64,000 nucleotides of DNA. Origin: Bradyrhizobium sp. AZCC 2262 (GTDB lineage Bacteria > Pseudomonadota > Alphaproteobacteria > Rhizobiales > Xanthobacteraceae). The position numbers and the translations under genes were made by a program. The notes beneath the pieces are model-generated. The model was not told where the DNA came from, did not search any database, and saw only the letters and a list, made by a program, of their open reading frames with translations. The stretch covers positions 8,432,001 to 8,496,000 of the forward strand of contig NZ_JAZHRT010000001.1 in assembly GCF_036924535.1 (NCBI RefSeq), read 5' to 3'. Positions within the stretch are counted from its first letter, which is position 1. The number at the start of each line of letters is the position of its first letter. This document shows, piece by piece, positions 37,258 to 46,287 of the stretch.

Positions 37258-39155
37258 GCACATCCAACTCCAAATTCCGCACCGGATCCAAGGAAGCCCC
37301 GACCGAGCCGTTCAAGCGCGCGGTGACCTCGTGCCTGCGCGCGATCGCCAAGGCCCCGGAACTGGAAGTGACGTTCGCGGCCGAACGTCCCGGCCTCGCG
37401 CCGGGCAAGGCGCGGCTGCCGGAGCCCGCCCGCAAGATGACCAAGCGGGATGCCGCGATCGTGCGCGGCCACGCCGATTCGATCGCGCTCAAGCTCGCCT
37501 GTCACGATCCCAAGGTGCACCGCAAGCTGATGCCGGGCAATCCACAGGCGCGCGGCGTGTTCGAAGCGGTCGAGCAGGCCCGGGTCGAGGCCATCGGCTC
37601 GCGGCGGATGGCGGGTGTCGCGAAGAATCTCACCGCGATGCTCGACGATCATTTTCATCGCGGCAAGTATGACGAGATCACCGACCGTGCCGACGCGCCG
37701 CTGTCGGATGCGCTGGCGATGCTGGTGCGCGAGCGGTTGACTGGTATGGCGCCGCCTGCGGCCGCGAAGAAGATGGTCGATCTCTGGCGGCCGGTGCTCG
37801 AAGACAAGATCGGGACCCGGCTCGACAAGCTCAGCCGCGTCACCGAGGATCAGGCGAAGTTCGGCGATCTCGTGCATGACCTGCTGTCGGCGCTCGATCT
37901 CGGCGACGAGCGCGATGCGGACGCCGACGACGATGAGAACGACGAGAATCAGGACGGCGAGAACGATCAGTCCGGCGCCGAGGGCTCGCCCGATTCCGAC
38001 GCCGCGCAGGAAATGAGCGCCGATCAGGCGCAGGCCTCCACCGACGAAATGTCGGAGAGCGCGATGGAGAGCGCGCAGGCCTCCACATCAGACACGTTCG
38101 ACGACGGCGAACTCGGCGACGACGAGACGCCGGGCGAGGCGACGCGGCCGAACACGCGCGGCGCCAACGAGCCGCGCGGGCCGGAATATCATGCGTTCGC
38201 GCCGAAGTTCGACGAGGTGATCGCGGCGGAGGATCTCTGCGACCATGACGAGTTGGAACGGCTGCGCTCCTATCTCGACAAGCAACTCGCGCATCTGCAG
38301 GGCATCGTCGCGCGGCTCGCCAATCGGTTGCAGCGCCGCCTGATGGCGCAGCAGAACCGCGCCTGGGAGTTCGACCTCGAGGAAGGCATTCTCGATCCGG
38401 CGCGGCTGTCGCGCGTGGTCACCGATCCCTATCACCCGCTGTCCTTCATGCATGAGAAGGAAGCGACCTTCCGCGACACCGTGGTGACGCTGCTCTTGGA
38501 CAATTCCGGCTCGATGCGCGGACGCCCGATTACGGTGGCGGCGACCTGTGCTGACATTCTTGCGCGCACGCTGGAGCGCTGCGGCGTCAAGGTCGAGATT
38601 CTGGGCTTCACGACGCGCGCCTGGAAGGGCGGGCAGTCGCGCGAGGCGTGGCTCGCTGCCGGCAAGCCGGCCAATCCCGGCCGGCTCAACGACCTCCGCC
38701 ACATCATCTACAAATCCGCCGACGCCCCGTGGCGTCGTGCGCGGAAAAATCTCGGGCTGATGATGCGCGAGGGGCTGTTGAAGGAAAACATCGACGGCGA
38801 GGCGCTGGACTGGGCGCACAAGCGGCTGCTTGGCCGGGCCGAACAGCGCAAGATCCTGATGATGATTTCGGACGGCGCGCCGGTGGACGATTCCACGCTG
38901 TCGGTCAATCCCGGCAATTACCTCGAGCGGCATCTGCGCCACATCATCGAGGAGATTGAGACCCGCTCGCCGGTCGAACTGATCGCGATCGGCATCGGTC
39001 ATGACGTCACGCGCTACTATCGCCGCGCGGTCACCATCGTCGATGCCGAGGAACTCGGCGGCGCCATCACCGAAAAACTCGCCGAACTGTTCAGCGAGAC
39101 CCAAGGCGCCGCGCCCACTTCGGGCCACCACCGCCCGCGCCGTTTGCATTCGTGA
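37254..39155 (+). CDS. cobT: cobaltochelatase subunit CobT
   Basis: CobT pairs with CobS to form the AAA+ chaperone complex that drives cobalt insertion by CobN. The 633-residue protein has a CobT N-terminal domain (about 1-200), a highly acidic middle (about 215-310, [18 protein letters not shown]), and a C-terminal von Willebrand A domain with the MIDAS motif [10 protein letters not shown] near 416 and [20 protein letters not shown] later. The acidic stretch is typical of the family. Translation is coupled to the GNAT gene through the ATGA overlap. Confidence 0.96.
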   Translation: MSTSNSKFRTGSKEAPTEPFKRAVTSCLRAIAKAPELEVTFAAERPGLAPGKARLPEPARKMTKRDAAIVRGHADSIALKLACHDPKVHRKLMPGNPQARGVFEAVEQARVEAIGSRRMAGVAKNLTAMLDDHFHRGKYDEITDRADAPLSDALAMLVRERLTGMAPPAAAKKMVDLWRPVLEDKIGTRLDKLSRVTEDQAKFGDLVHDLLSALDLGDERDADADDDENDENQDGENDQSGAEGSPDSDAAQEMSADQAQASTDEMSESAMESAQASTSDTFDDGELGDDETPGEATRPNTRGANEPRGPEYHAFAPKFDEVIAAEDLCDHDELERLRSYLDKQLAHLQGIVARLANRLQRRLMAQQNRAWEFDLEEGILDPARLSRVVTDPYHPLSFMHEKEATFRDTVVTLLLDNSGSMRGRPITVAATCADILARTLERCGVKVEILGFTTRAWKGGQSREAWLAAGKPANPGRLNDLRHIIYKSADAPWRRARKNLGLMMREGLLKENIDGEALDWAHKRLLGRAEQRKILMMISDGAPVDDSTLSVNPGNYLERHLRHIIEEIETRSPVELIAIGIGHDVTRYYRRAVTIVDAEELGGAITEKLAELFSETQGAAPTSGHHRPRRLHS

Positions 39156-39159
39156 GAGC

Positions 39160-40230
39160 ATGCGCCCGCGCATAGGCCGCCGCCGGCTTTTGAAATATGC
39201 AGCGGCGGGGCTTTCGATGACGGGTATGCCCGTCATCGCGGCTGCGCAGACGGCGGTTCAGCGGCCGCCGAAGCCGGCCGTTCCCGACGAATTCTCGGTC
39301 ACGACGCCGGTCTCGATTGAGGTCAATGCCCGGCCGCTGCCCTCGTTCGATACCCGCGACCGGTCGCGTGTGCGGTTTGGCGAGCTCGAATATCGCAGCG
39401 GGCTCATCCTGACCTCGCGGTTTCGCGGCTTCGGCGGCTTGTCGGGCCTCCGCCTTGATGCAAAGGGCGAGCGCTTCATCGCGATCAGCGACAAGGGCGG
39501 CTGGTTCACCGGGCGCATCGTCTACAAGGGCCGCGAGATGACCGGGCTCGACGATGTCGAGGCCTCGCCGATACTCGGTCCCGACGGCAAGCCGATTACC
39601 TCGCGCGGCTGGTTCGACACCGAGGCGCTCGCGCTCGACGGCTCGCTGGCCTATGTCGGCCTCGAACGCGTCAACCACGTGCTGCGCTTCGATTTCGCCA
39701 AGGGGTTTACCCGCGCGCTCGGCGAAGTCGTGCCGCTGCCGCCGGCGGCGCGCAAGCTGCCCTACAACAAGGGCATCGAGGCGCTGGTGGTGGTGCCGAA
39801 GAGCCTGCCTTTGGCGGGAACGCTGATCGCGATCTCCGAACGCGGCCTCGATGCGCAGGGCAACATCATTGGCTTCCTGATCGGCGGCAGATCGCCCGGG
39901 CAGTTTTCGATCCGCCGCACCGACAATTTCGATATCAGCGATGCGGTGCTGCTGCCGTCCGGCAGCCTGTTGCTGCTGGAACGCAAATTCTCCTGGCTCG
40001 GCGGGGTCGGTATCCGCATCCGCCGCGTCGCGCTCGCCTCCCTGGCCCCCGGCGCTGTGATCGACGGGCCTTCGATCTTCGAGGCCGATCTCGGCAACGA
40101 GATCGACAACATGGAAGGCATCGACGCCCACGTCACACCGGAGGGCGATACGGTGCTGACGCTGGTCTCCGACGACAATTTTTCGCTGATCCAGCGCAAT
40201 CTGCTGCTGCAATTCACGCTGGTGGAGTGA
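39160..40230 (+). CDS. exported esterase-like activity of phytase family protein
   Basis: The 356-residue protein begins MRPRIGRRRLLKYAAAGLSM, a twin-arginine signal (RRRLLK), with likely cleavage after AAA near residue 29. The mature part is the phytase-esterase-like domain PF13449: GGLSGLRLDAKGERFIAISD, EVVPLPPAARKLPYNKGIEA, TDNFDISDAVLLPSGSLLLL and FEADLGNEIDNMEGIDAHVT. Members are thought to be beta-propeller phosphoesterases, mostly untested. It starts 4 bases after cobT, but its role has no clear link to B12. Confidence 0.88.
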   Translation: MRPRIGRRRLLKYAAAGLSMTGMPVIAAAQTAVQRPPKPAVPDEFSVTTPVSIEVNARPLPSFDTRDRSRVRFGELEYRSGLILTSRFRGFGGLSGLRLDAKGERFIAISDKGGWFTGRIVYKGREMTGLDDVEASPILGPDGKPITSRGWFDTEALALDGSLAYVGLERVNHVLRFDFAKGFTRALGEVVPLPPAARKLPYNKGIEALVVVPKSLPLAGTLIAISERGLDAQGNIIGFLIGGRSPGQFSIRRTDNFDISDAVLLPSGSLLLLERKFSWLGGVGIRIRRVALASLAPGAVIDGPSIFEADLGNEIDNMEGIDAHVTPEGDTVLTLVSDDNFSLIQRNLLLQFTLVE

Positions 40231-40287
40231 CGGGCGAATAGCGGAACGGTTCTTGCAGCGCTCCGGGTAACCAAACCGGAGTTTTCG

Positions 40288-41250
40288 ATGTACAAGTCCC
40301 TGCGCGTTTTCTGCGCCCTTTCCAGCCTTTTCGCGGCATCCACCGCGCATGCCGAAAACTGGCCGGCCCGCCTGATCAAGGCGACCATTCCGTTCGGCGC
40401 GGGCAGCGCGGCTGATGTCGTGCCGCGGCTGGTGTTCGAACGTCTGGGGGCCGAACTCGGCCAGTCGATCGTGGTCGAAAATCGCGCCGGCGCCGGCGGG
40501 GCGCTCGGTTCGGCGCTGGTCGCGAAAGCCGAGCCCGATGGCTACAGCATTCTCGCCCAGTCGTCGGCGCTGGCGATTGCGCCGGCTATTTTCCCAAGCG
40601 CGACCTTCGACGCCACCCGGGATCTCGCCTCGGTGCTGATGATCGGATCCAGCGCCAACGTGATGATCGTGCCGAATGCGCGGCCCTGGAAGACCATCCA
40701 GGATTTCATCGCGGACGCCAAAGCCAAACCCGGCTCGATCTCTTTCGGCTCGGTCGGCATTGGCAGCGCCGTGCATATCAGCACCGAAAAATTCCGCTTT
40801 GCCGCCGGTATCGAGGCCACGCATGTGCCGTACCGCGCAGGCCCGGAAGTGATCGCCGACATCATCGGCGGGCGGATCGACCTGTATTTCTGCCCGCTCG
40901 CGACCGCGCTGCCCCTGATCCGCGACGGCCAGGTGCGCGCGCTGGTGGTCTCGACGGCAAAACGCGTACCCGATCTGCCCGACGTGCCGACGCCGCTCGA
41001 GATCGGATTGAAAGATGCCGACAGCGTGATCTGGTTCGGCGTGTTCGTGCCGGCAAAGACGCCGCGCGACATTGTCGAAAAGCTGCATGCGGCCGGCGAC
41101 AAGGTGCTGACCGATCCGGCGATGCAGGCGAGCCTGAAAAAGCTCGGCATCGAGCCGATGCCGATGAAGCCGGCCGAGATGGACGACCTCGTCAAGCGCG
41201 AGACGGCGGCCAATTTCGAGCTGATCAAGGCCGCCGGAATCAAGCCCTAG
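40288..41250 (+). CDS. Bug-family tripartite tricarboxylate transporter binding protein
   Basis: The 320-residue protein has a signal peptide (LRVFCALSSLFAASTAHAEN, likely cleaved after AHA near 22) and the Bug fold: WPARLIKATIPFGAGSAADV, IVVENRAGAGGALGSALVAK, EPDGYSILAQSSALAIAP. It should bind a carboxylate or similar anion in the periplasm. No membrane partners (TctA/TctB) are nearby, which is usual for the large Bug families of this group. The ligand is unknown. Confidence 0.92.
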   Translation: MYKSLRVFCALSSLFAASTAHAENWPARLIKATIPFGAGSAADVVPRLVFERLGAELGQSIVVENRAGAGGALGSALVAKAEPDGYSILAQSSALAIAPAIFPSATFDATRDLASVLMIGSSANVMIVPNARPWKTIQDFIADAKAKPGSISFGSVGIGSAVHISTEKFRFAAGIEATHVPYRAGPEVIADIIGGRIDLYFCPLATALPLIRDGQVRALVVSTAKRVPDLPDVPTPLEIGLKDADSVIWFGVFVPAKTPRDIVEKLHAAGDKVLTDPAMQASLKKLGIEPMPMKPAEMDDLVKRETAANFELIKAAGIKP

Positions 41251-41355
41251 CACATCAAGCCGTAGGGGGAGGGTTGCAATCCCGGCGGGTTGAGGCGCGC
41301 CGAGCGGCTCGCTAGATGTTGCAGGTCGCTTTCCCTCCGGTCCGGATCCCCTCCC

Positions 41356-42468
41356 ATGAGCGCTTTGTTTACCCCGATCAAGCTGCGCGGCCTCACGCTT
41401 GCCAACCGCATCATGGTGGCGCCGATGTGCCAGTACTCGTCCGTCAATGGCGAGGCCAATGACTGGCACTTCACCCACATCAATTCGCTGGCGCTGTCGG
41501 GGGCCGCGATCTTCTGCATCGAGGCGACCGCAGTGGAGGCGATCGGCCGCATCACGCCGGGCTGCCTCGGTCTCTACAACGATGCGACCGAAGCCGCGCT
41601 GAAGCCCATTCTTGCCTCGGTGCGCAAGCGCTCGAAGGCCGCCGTGATGATCCAGCTCGCGCATGCCGGCCGCAAGGCGTCGAGCCATACGCCCTGGGAC
41701 GGCGGGCAACTGATCCCCGTCGCCGAAGGTGGCTGGCGGCCGGAGGGGCCTTCGGCGATCCCGCACAAGGAAGGCGAGACGCCGCCGCTGGCGTTCGACG
41801 CCGCGGGCCTTAAGCGGGTGCGCGACGCTTTCGTGGCGGGTGCGAAGCGCGCCGAGCGGCTCGGCATCGACGCTATCGAAGTACACTCGGCGCACGGCTA
41901 TCTCCTGCATCAGTTCCTGTCGCCGGTCGCCAACCGGCGCACCGATCAATATGGCGGTAGCTTGCAGAATCGCATGCGCTTTCCGCTCGAAGTGTTCGAC
42001 GCGGTGCGCGCGGCGTTCCCGCACGAGAAGCCGGTGGGATTGCGCGTGTCCTGCACCGACTGGGTCGAGGGCGGCTGGGATCTGGCGCAGACGATTGAAT
42101 TCGCACAGGCCTTGAAAGGCCGCGGCGTCGACTGGATCGACGCGTCCTCGGGCGGCGTCTCGCCCTTGCAGAAGATTCCGCTTGGCCCCGGCTACCAGGT
42201 GCCGTTCGCGCAGGCGATCCGCGAGGCGACTGGCCTTCCTACCATCGCCGTCGGCCTGATCACGGAAGCCAGGCAGGCTGAGGAGATCATAGCCTCCGGC
42301 AAGGCCGACATGGTCGCGCTGGCGCGCGCCATGCTCTACGACCCGCGCTGGGGCTGGCACGCAGCGGCCGAACTCGGCGGCGAAGTTTCCGCCCCGCCGC
42401 AATATTGGCGCTCGCAGCCGTCGACGCAGAAGGCGCTGTTCGGCGCCACCACGTTCGGGACAAGGTAG
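41356..42468 (+). CDS. NADH:flavin oxidoreductase, YqjM-like old yellow enzyme
   Basis: The 370-residue FMN enzyme reduces activated alkenes. Features: LFTPIKLRGLTLANRIMVAP followed by MCQYSS, where the Cys is the YqjM-class flavin-tuning residue; QLAHAGRKASSH; IEVHSAHGYLLHQFLSPVAN with the catalytic HxxH-like pair; RTDQYGGSLQNRMRFPLEVF. ATG 41356 (MSALFTPIK) is preferred over the longer 41290 because homology starts there. The physiological substrate is unknown. It is followed by a second flavin-dependent enzyme on the same strand. Confidence 0.94.
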   Translation: MSALFTPIKLRGLTLANRIMVAPMCQYSSVNGEANDWHFTHINSLALSGAAIFCIEATAVEAIGRITPGCLGLYNDATEAALKPILASVRKRSKAAVMIQLAHAGRKASSHTPWDGGQLIPVAEGGWRPEGPSAIPHKEGETPPLAFDAAGLKRVRDAFVAGAKRAERLGIDAIEVHSAHGYLLHQFLSPVANRRTDQYGGSLQNRMRFPLEVFDAVRAAFPHEKPVGLRVSCTDWVEGGWDLAQTIEFAQALKGRGVDWIDASSGGVSPLQKIPLGPGYQVPFAQAIREATGLPTIAVGLITEARQAEEIIASGKADMVALARAMLYDPRWGWHAAAELGGEVSAPPQYWRSQPSTQKALFGATTFGTR

Positions 42469-42627
42469 CGGCATACGCCGCGCTTCTTCCTTGGTGCGCG
42501 CGTCACTCCGCCGCGCGAACCTCTGCCCATCTGTTTCGTCATATCTCAGCCACACGCGTCGCGTGCTATGCTCTCGCTTGCGCGCGACAGACGCGTTTTG
42601 AAAAAATGAACAGCGAGAGGACACCCC

Positions 42628-43728
42628 ATGGAGATCGGATATTTCACGATGCCGTCTCATCCGCCGGAGTGCGGGTTGAAGGAGGGTCACGACTGGGACC
42701 TGCAGACGCTGCGCTGGCTCGATGAGCTCGGCTATCAGGAAGCCTGGATCGGCGAGCACCACACCGCGCCCTGGGAACCGCATCCTTCGCCCGATCTCAT
42801 TCTTGCGCAGGCGTTTTTGCAGACCAAGAATATCCGTCTCGGCCCCGGCGGCTTCCTGCTGCCCTATCACCACCCGGCCGAACTCGCCAACCGCGTCGCT
42901 GTTCTCGATCACCTCTCCGAGGGACGGCTGAATTTCGGCGTCGCCGCAAGCGGCCTGCCGAGCGACTGGGCGATGTTCAACGTCGACGGCATGTCCGGCC
43001 AGAACCGCGACATGACGCGGGAGGCGCTGGAGATCATTTTGAAGATGTGGACCGAGGACGCGCCGTGGAACTACAAGGGCAAGTTCTGGACGGTGAACAA
43101 GCCCGACACCATGTTCGATTTTCTCAAGCCCCACATCAAGCCGTTGCAGGCGCCGCATCCGCCGATCGGCGTCGCCGGTCTCTCCAAGGGCTCGGACACG
43201 CTCAAGCTCGCGGGCGAGCGCGGCTACATTCCGATGAGCCTCAACCTCAATCCCGCTTACGTAGGCAGCCACTGGGAATCGGTCGAGATTGGTGCGGCGA
43301 AAACCGGACGCAAGCCGAAGCGCAGCGACTGGCGGCTGGTGCGCGAGGTCTTTATCGCCGACACCGACGAGGAGGCGTGGCGGCTGTCGGTCGGCGACAT
43401 GATGGGCCGGATGATGGGTGAATATTTCCTGCCGCTGCTCGGCCATTTCGGCTTCAAGGATTATCTCAAGGCCACGCCCGACGTCGCCGACTCCGACGTC
43501 ACGGTCGAATATTGCGCCCGCAACAACTGGATCGTCGGTTCGCCCGCGACCGTCACCGAGAAGATCGAAAAAATCTATCACGAGGTCGGCGGCTTCGGCA
43601 CGCTGCTGGTGTTCGGTTTCGACTACAAGCACAAGCCCGAGGCATGGCACAATTCGCTGCGCCTGTTGAAGCAGGAAGTGATGCCGCGGCTGAAGCATCT
43701 CGACGCGGGCCTCACCCGCGCGGCGTGA
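42628..43728 (+). CDS. LLM-class flavin-dependent oxidoreductase
   Basis: The 366-residue protein is of the bacterial luciferase-like monooxygenase family: MEIGYFTMPSHPPECGLKEG, ELGYQEAWIGEHHTAPWEPH, NIRLGPGGFLLPYHHPAELA, NRVAVLDHLSEGRLNFGVAA. The core barrel is complete. Such enzymes use reduced FMN or F420 to oxidise small molecules; which substrate is used here is unknown. It lies 159 bases after the YqjM-like gene and the two may work on related xenobiotics (inference). Confidence 0.92.
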   Translation: MEIGYFTMPSHPPECGLKEGHDWDLQTLRWLDELGYQEAWIGEHHTAPWEPHPSPDLILAQAFLQTKNIRLGPGGFLLPYHHPAELANRVAVLDHLSEGRLNFGVAASGLPSDWAMFNVDGMSGQNRDMTREALEIILKMWTEDAPWNYKGKFWTVNKPDTMFDFLKPHIKPLQAPHPPIGVAGLSKGSDTLKLAGERGYIPMSLNLNPAYVGSHWESVEIGAAKTGRKPKRSDWRLVREVFIADTDEEAWRLSVGDMMGRMMGEYFLPLLGHFGFKDYLKATPDVADSDVTVEYCARNNWIVGSPATVTEKIEKIYHEVGGFGTLLVFGFDYKHKPEAWHNSLRLLKQEVMPRLKHLDAGLTRAA

Positions 43729-43746
43729 CGTCGCGATACGCGGTTC

Positions 43747-43821
43747 GTAGCCCGCATGAGCGGAGCGACATGCGGGGGCTCGGGCACCGGTCCCGGATGT
43801 CGCTTCGCTCATCCGGGCTAC
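43747..43821. repeat. palindromic intergenic repeat, family D
   Basis: GTAGCCCGCATGAGCGGAGC on the left folds onto a CCGGATGTCGCTTCGCTCAT...GGGCTAC arm on the right, between convergent LLM and DUF2336 genes. Confidence 0.75.
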
Positions 43822-43840
43822 GGTTTCGCAATGACGGCAA

Positions 43841-44965
43841 TCAATTCGGCTTCGGCGGCGCGTCGGCGGCGCGGACTTGCCAGAATTTCAGCAGGCGGCG
43901 GGCGTTTTCGACCGTCAGCTTGGCGTATTGCTCTCTGGCCTTTTCGAGTTCATGGCGGCCCAGGCTGCCGGAGGCGAAGCGGCTGTCGAGCACGGCGGCG
44001 ACCGTTTCCCAATTCAAGCCGGCGACGCGGCAGGGGATCAGCACGCCGTCGTCGCGCAGGCTCTGCATGACGGGGCGGATCACCTCGATGGTCGAGCCGG
44101 ACAGTTCGGCAAGTGCAGCGACCGTCTCGGCGTATTTCCGCTCTTTCGCGAAAACCAGTAGCGCCGGCTCGCTGAGCTTGCCGTGCTTGGCAAGGGCTGC
44201 GACGAAGCGGCGGGCCGCGGTGAAATCGCGCGTGCGCGACATTTCGCGGTTGGCGCCGGCGGCGGCGACGGCGATCGCGTTCCTGATTTCCTCGAACAGA
44301 TGCGGCGGCGCGCGCGACAACAGCCGCGTGCGCACGACCTCGGTGGCGCTGCGCAACAATTGCTGGCGCTGGTCGGCCGGCAGGTCGACGCGAATGCCGG
44401 TCTCGATGGCAAGCTCCGGATCGCTCTCCGCCTGCTTCAGCACGACGGCATAGCCGCTCGCCGACATCCGCGCGCCGGGGTTGGTGACAAGCCGCCGGCT
44501 GACGGAAGGATAATGCCGCTTCAGCAGCGCGTCGGTGACGATTTCGGTCAGCCACCAGCGCCCGGAGATCGCCAGCAGATGCTGCTCGCCCTTGGTTTGC
44601 GCGAGCTCGACGAGATCCTCGGCCGTAAGCCGCGACGATTCGGTCAGCACCGGGCGGGCGATCGAAATCTCGTCATTATGCGCCAGGCGGCGGACCACGG
44701 CCGCGGGCGCCTGCTTGATGGAGGCGAACTGCGTGCTCATTTCGGCGAGCGCGATGCGCGCGGCGACATCGGCCAGCGCGCGCAGCTCGATGGTCCTGAT
44801 CAGCCGTTCCAGCACGTCGCCGAACAGCTCGATCTGTTCGCCGGAATAGCCGTCGGCGGACACGAGAAACAGGTCGGTGACCTGCTTCAGCGTATCCAGA
44901 TGTTTTTCGGTCGAGCCGGCCTTGATGGCGGCCTCGACTTCATCGGCGATCGATCGTTCCAACAT
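43841..44965 (-). CDS. DUF2336 domain protein
   Basis: The 374-residue, mostly helical protein fits DUF2336, which occurs in alphaproteobacteria: SADGYSGEQIELFGDVLERL, ALADVAARIALAEMSTQFAS, VVRRLAHNDEISIARPVLTE and LLAISGRWWLTEIVTDALLK. The repeated helical pairs suggest a HEAT-like scaffold. The role is unknown; homologues are often near motility or regulatory genes, not shown here. ATG 44965 (MLERSIADE) is chosen because the 27 residues upstream in the open frame lack homology. Confidence 0.88.
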   Translation of the reverse strand: MLERSIADEVEAAIKAGSTEKHLDTLKQVTDLFLVSADGYSGEQIELFGDVLERLIRTIELRALADVAARIALAEMSTQFASIKQAPAAVVRRLAHNDEISIARPVLTESSRLTAEDLVELAQTKGEQHLLAISGRWWLTEIVTDALLKRHYPSVSRRLVTNPGARMSASGYAVVLKQAESDPELAIETGIRVDLPADQRQQLLRSATEVVRTRLLSRAPPHLFEEIRNAIAVAAAGANREMSRTRDFTAARRFVAALAKHGKLSEPALLVFAKERKYAETVAALAELSGSTIEVIRPVMQSLRDDGVLIPCRVAGLNWETVAAVLDSRFASGSLGRHELEKAREQYAKLTVENARRLLKFWQVRAADAPPKPN

Positions 44966-45138
44966 CGCTCGTCCTGAGCGTTTCAAGCCGGTTCTGGCAG
45001 CAGATGCGTAAGAATAGGCAGCAGAGTTGAACGTTCCGTAAACCATTGGGGTCGCGGCCGGGCTGGAATGTGGCCGTAAGATTGCGGGGTGCTAGGCCAG
45101 TGGCCGAGTGTTTGCGTTTCGCAGCCGACCATCTCCAC

Positions 45139-45178
45139 GTCGTCCCTGCGAACGCACGCTTCGCGTGTCCGGGACGAC
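45139..45178. repeat. short palindromic variant of family A
   Basis: GTCGTCCCTGCG at the left and GGGACGAC at the right around AACGCACGCTTCGCGTG. Only one palindromic unit, not the paired 120-base form. Confidence 0.6.
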
Positions 45179-45200
45179 GGTTGGTAGCCACACGCCTCGC

Positions 45201-45302
45201 TGTCATACCCCGCGAAGGCGGGGTATCCAGTACGCCGCGGCCTTTCGGTTTAATCATTGACGTCTCTGGAATACTGGATCACCCGCTTTCGCGGGTGATG
45301 AC
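45201..45302. repeat. paired palindromic repeat, family A-prime
   Basis: GTCATACCCCGCGAAGGCGG on the left and CACCCGCTTTCGCGGGTGAT on the right, with interior CCAGTACGCCGCGG. Same plan as family A with different arms. Confidence 0.7.
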
Positions 45303-45339
45303 GACTGAATATGCGTTCGCCTTCTCGCGGCATCATCTG

Positions 45340-45900
45340 CCCGAGCTTTTCCAAAAATCTTTCGCCCTCAAATCAAGAGGGCGCAGGGAATGCCGGGTGC
45401 CGGCTGGCACCCGCGGTCTCGTGTGCAATGTGCACGAGGAAGTGCGCACACGAGCATACAGGTACAGCCGGAGCAGCCCGGCATTCCCTGCGCAGTGGGT
45501 TTACGGCTTATACCGCGCTCTCCCCGGAGACGAATTCCTTTTGCCTCCGTCGCCGGCGGATTGAAGATCTTGGCAAACCCGGTTGGGTTCGCAACATCTC
45601 CGCCGGCTTGACGCCAGCAACGGGCGCCAGGACCACACGGCTTTGCCGTCCGCTTCAGCGCCGTTCGCCGCGCGCGGCCTTCGCTCATGAGCAAGCTCAC
45701 CCTGCAAAGACTTGTTGCGCGCCCGGCGCTGCCGCGGCCACCGCTCCCCGCACCCTACGTCCGTGACGATCGCGATACGCCCCTCTTGTGGGCGCGGGAT
45801 GGCTGGAGTTGTAGGGTTGATTTGGGGTCAACGCGAAGCGGAATATTTTTCACGCGAGGGCTGGACAGGTTTTGAGTGATTTGCCCGTCGGGCAGTCACA
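45340..45900. repeat. long structured repeat with complex foldback
   Basis: About 560 bases with unclear outer limits. A 17-bp perfect stem joins 45381-45397 to 45477-45493. Within it are GGTGCC/GGCACC (45396-45411, sharing two bases with the stem) and CTCGTGTGC/GCACACGAG (45418-45454). Further small hairpins follow, such as TGCCCGTCGGGCA at 45882-45894. Every frame across it is translatable in patches, but no coding gene is supported. It resembles a dispersed repeat of Bradyrhizobium and relatives. Confidence 0.6.
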
Positions 45901-45941
45901 CACGACGTCACACATGATGTTCACGTATGCGATCGCGGTTC

Positions 45942-46095
45942 TTCCCTTCTCCCCTTGTGGGAGAAGGTGGATCGACGCCGCGCAGCGGCGACGAGACGGA
46001 TGAGGGGTGTGTCTCCGCGTGAGGGCTCTGCATTTGTGGAGAGAACCCCTCATCCGGCGCTTCGCGCCACCTTCTCCCACAAGGGGAGAAGGGAA
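45942..46095. repeat. paired palindromic intergenic repeat, family E
   Basis: TTCCCTTCTCCCCTTGTGGG on the left is repeated inverted at the right end. Inner arms GATGAGGGGT / ACCCCTCATC strengthen the foldback. Confidence 0.75.
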
Positions 46096-46118
46096 GGAGT
46101 GGGCTCATCTCTCTCGCC

Positions 46119-46199
46119 GTCATTGCGAGGAGCGAAGCGACGAAGCAATCCATACCTCCTCCCGGGTGGTATGGATTGCTTCGCTTCGCTCGCAATCAC
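46119..46199. repeat. palindromic intergenic repeat, family B, copy 2
   Basis: GTCATTGCGAGGAGCGAAGC and GAAGCAATCCATACC pair with GGTATGGATTGCTTC and GCTCGCAATCAC. Confidence 0.8.
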
Positions 46200-46287
46200 G
46201 AGCGGCTGGCAGCGCGTTCTGAGTGGTGGGCACGGTGCGCTTCCGCCTTCGCTCTTCGAGCTACGGCGAGACAAAGTTGCCCACGCC

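Larger units (their letters stand above)
44966..46287. other. 1.3-kb gene-free, repeat-dense region
   Basis: Between the DUF2336 and DUF2235 genes nothing codes convincingly. The stretch consists mostly of repeats, listed separately at 45139, 45201, 45340, 45942 and 46119, with a GTGGGCA / TTGCCCAC pair at about 46226-46284. Short open frames here lie inside repeats. Confidence 0.65.

Noticed and set aside
39091-43812. A 1,573-codon open frame on the minus strand
   Set aside because: It is antisense to cobT, the phytase-like gene, the Bug gene, the OYE gene and the LLM gene, all of which have clear homology. Long antisense frames are expected at this GC content.
45311-45875. Small plus- and minus-strand frames of 60-170 codons
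   Set aside because: They all lie within a foldback repeat, overlap in several frames and show no coding family.
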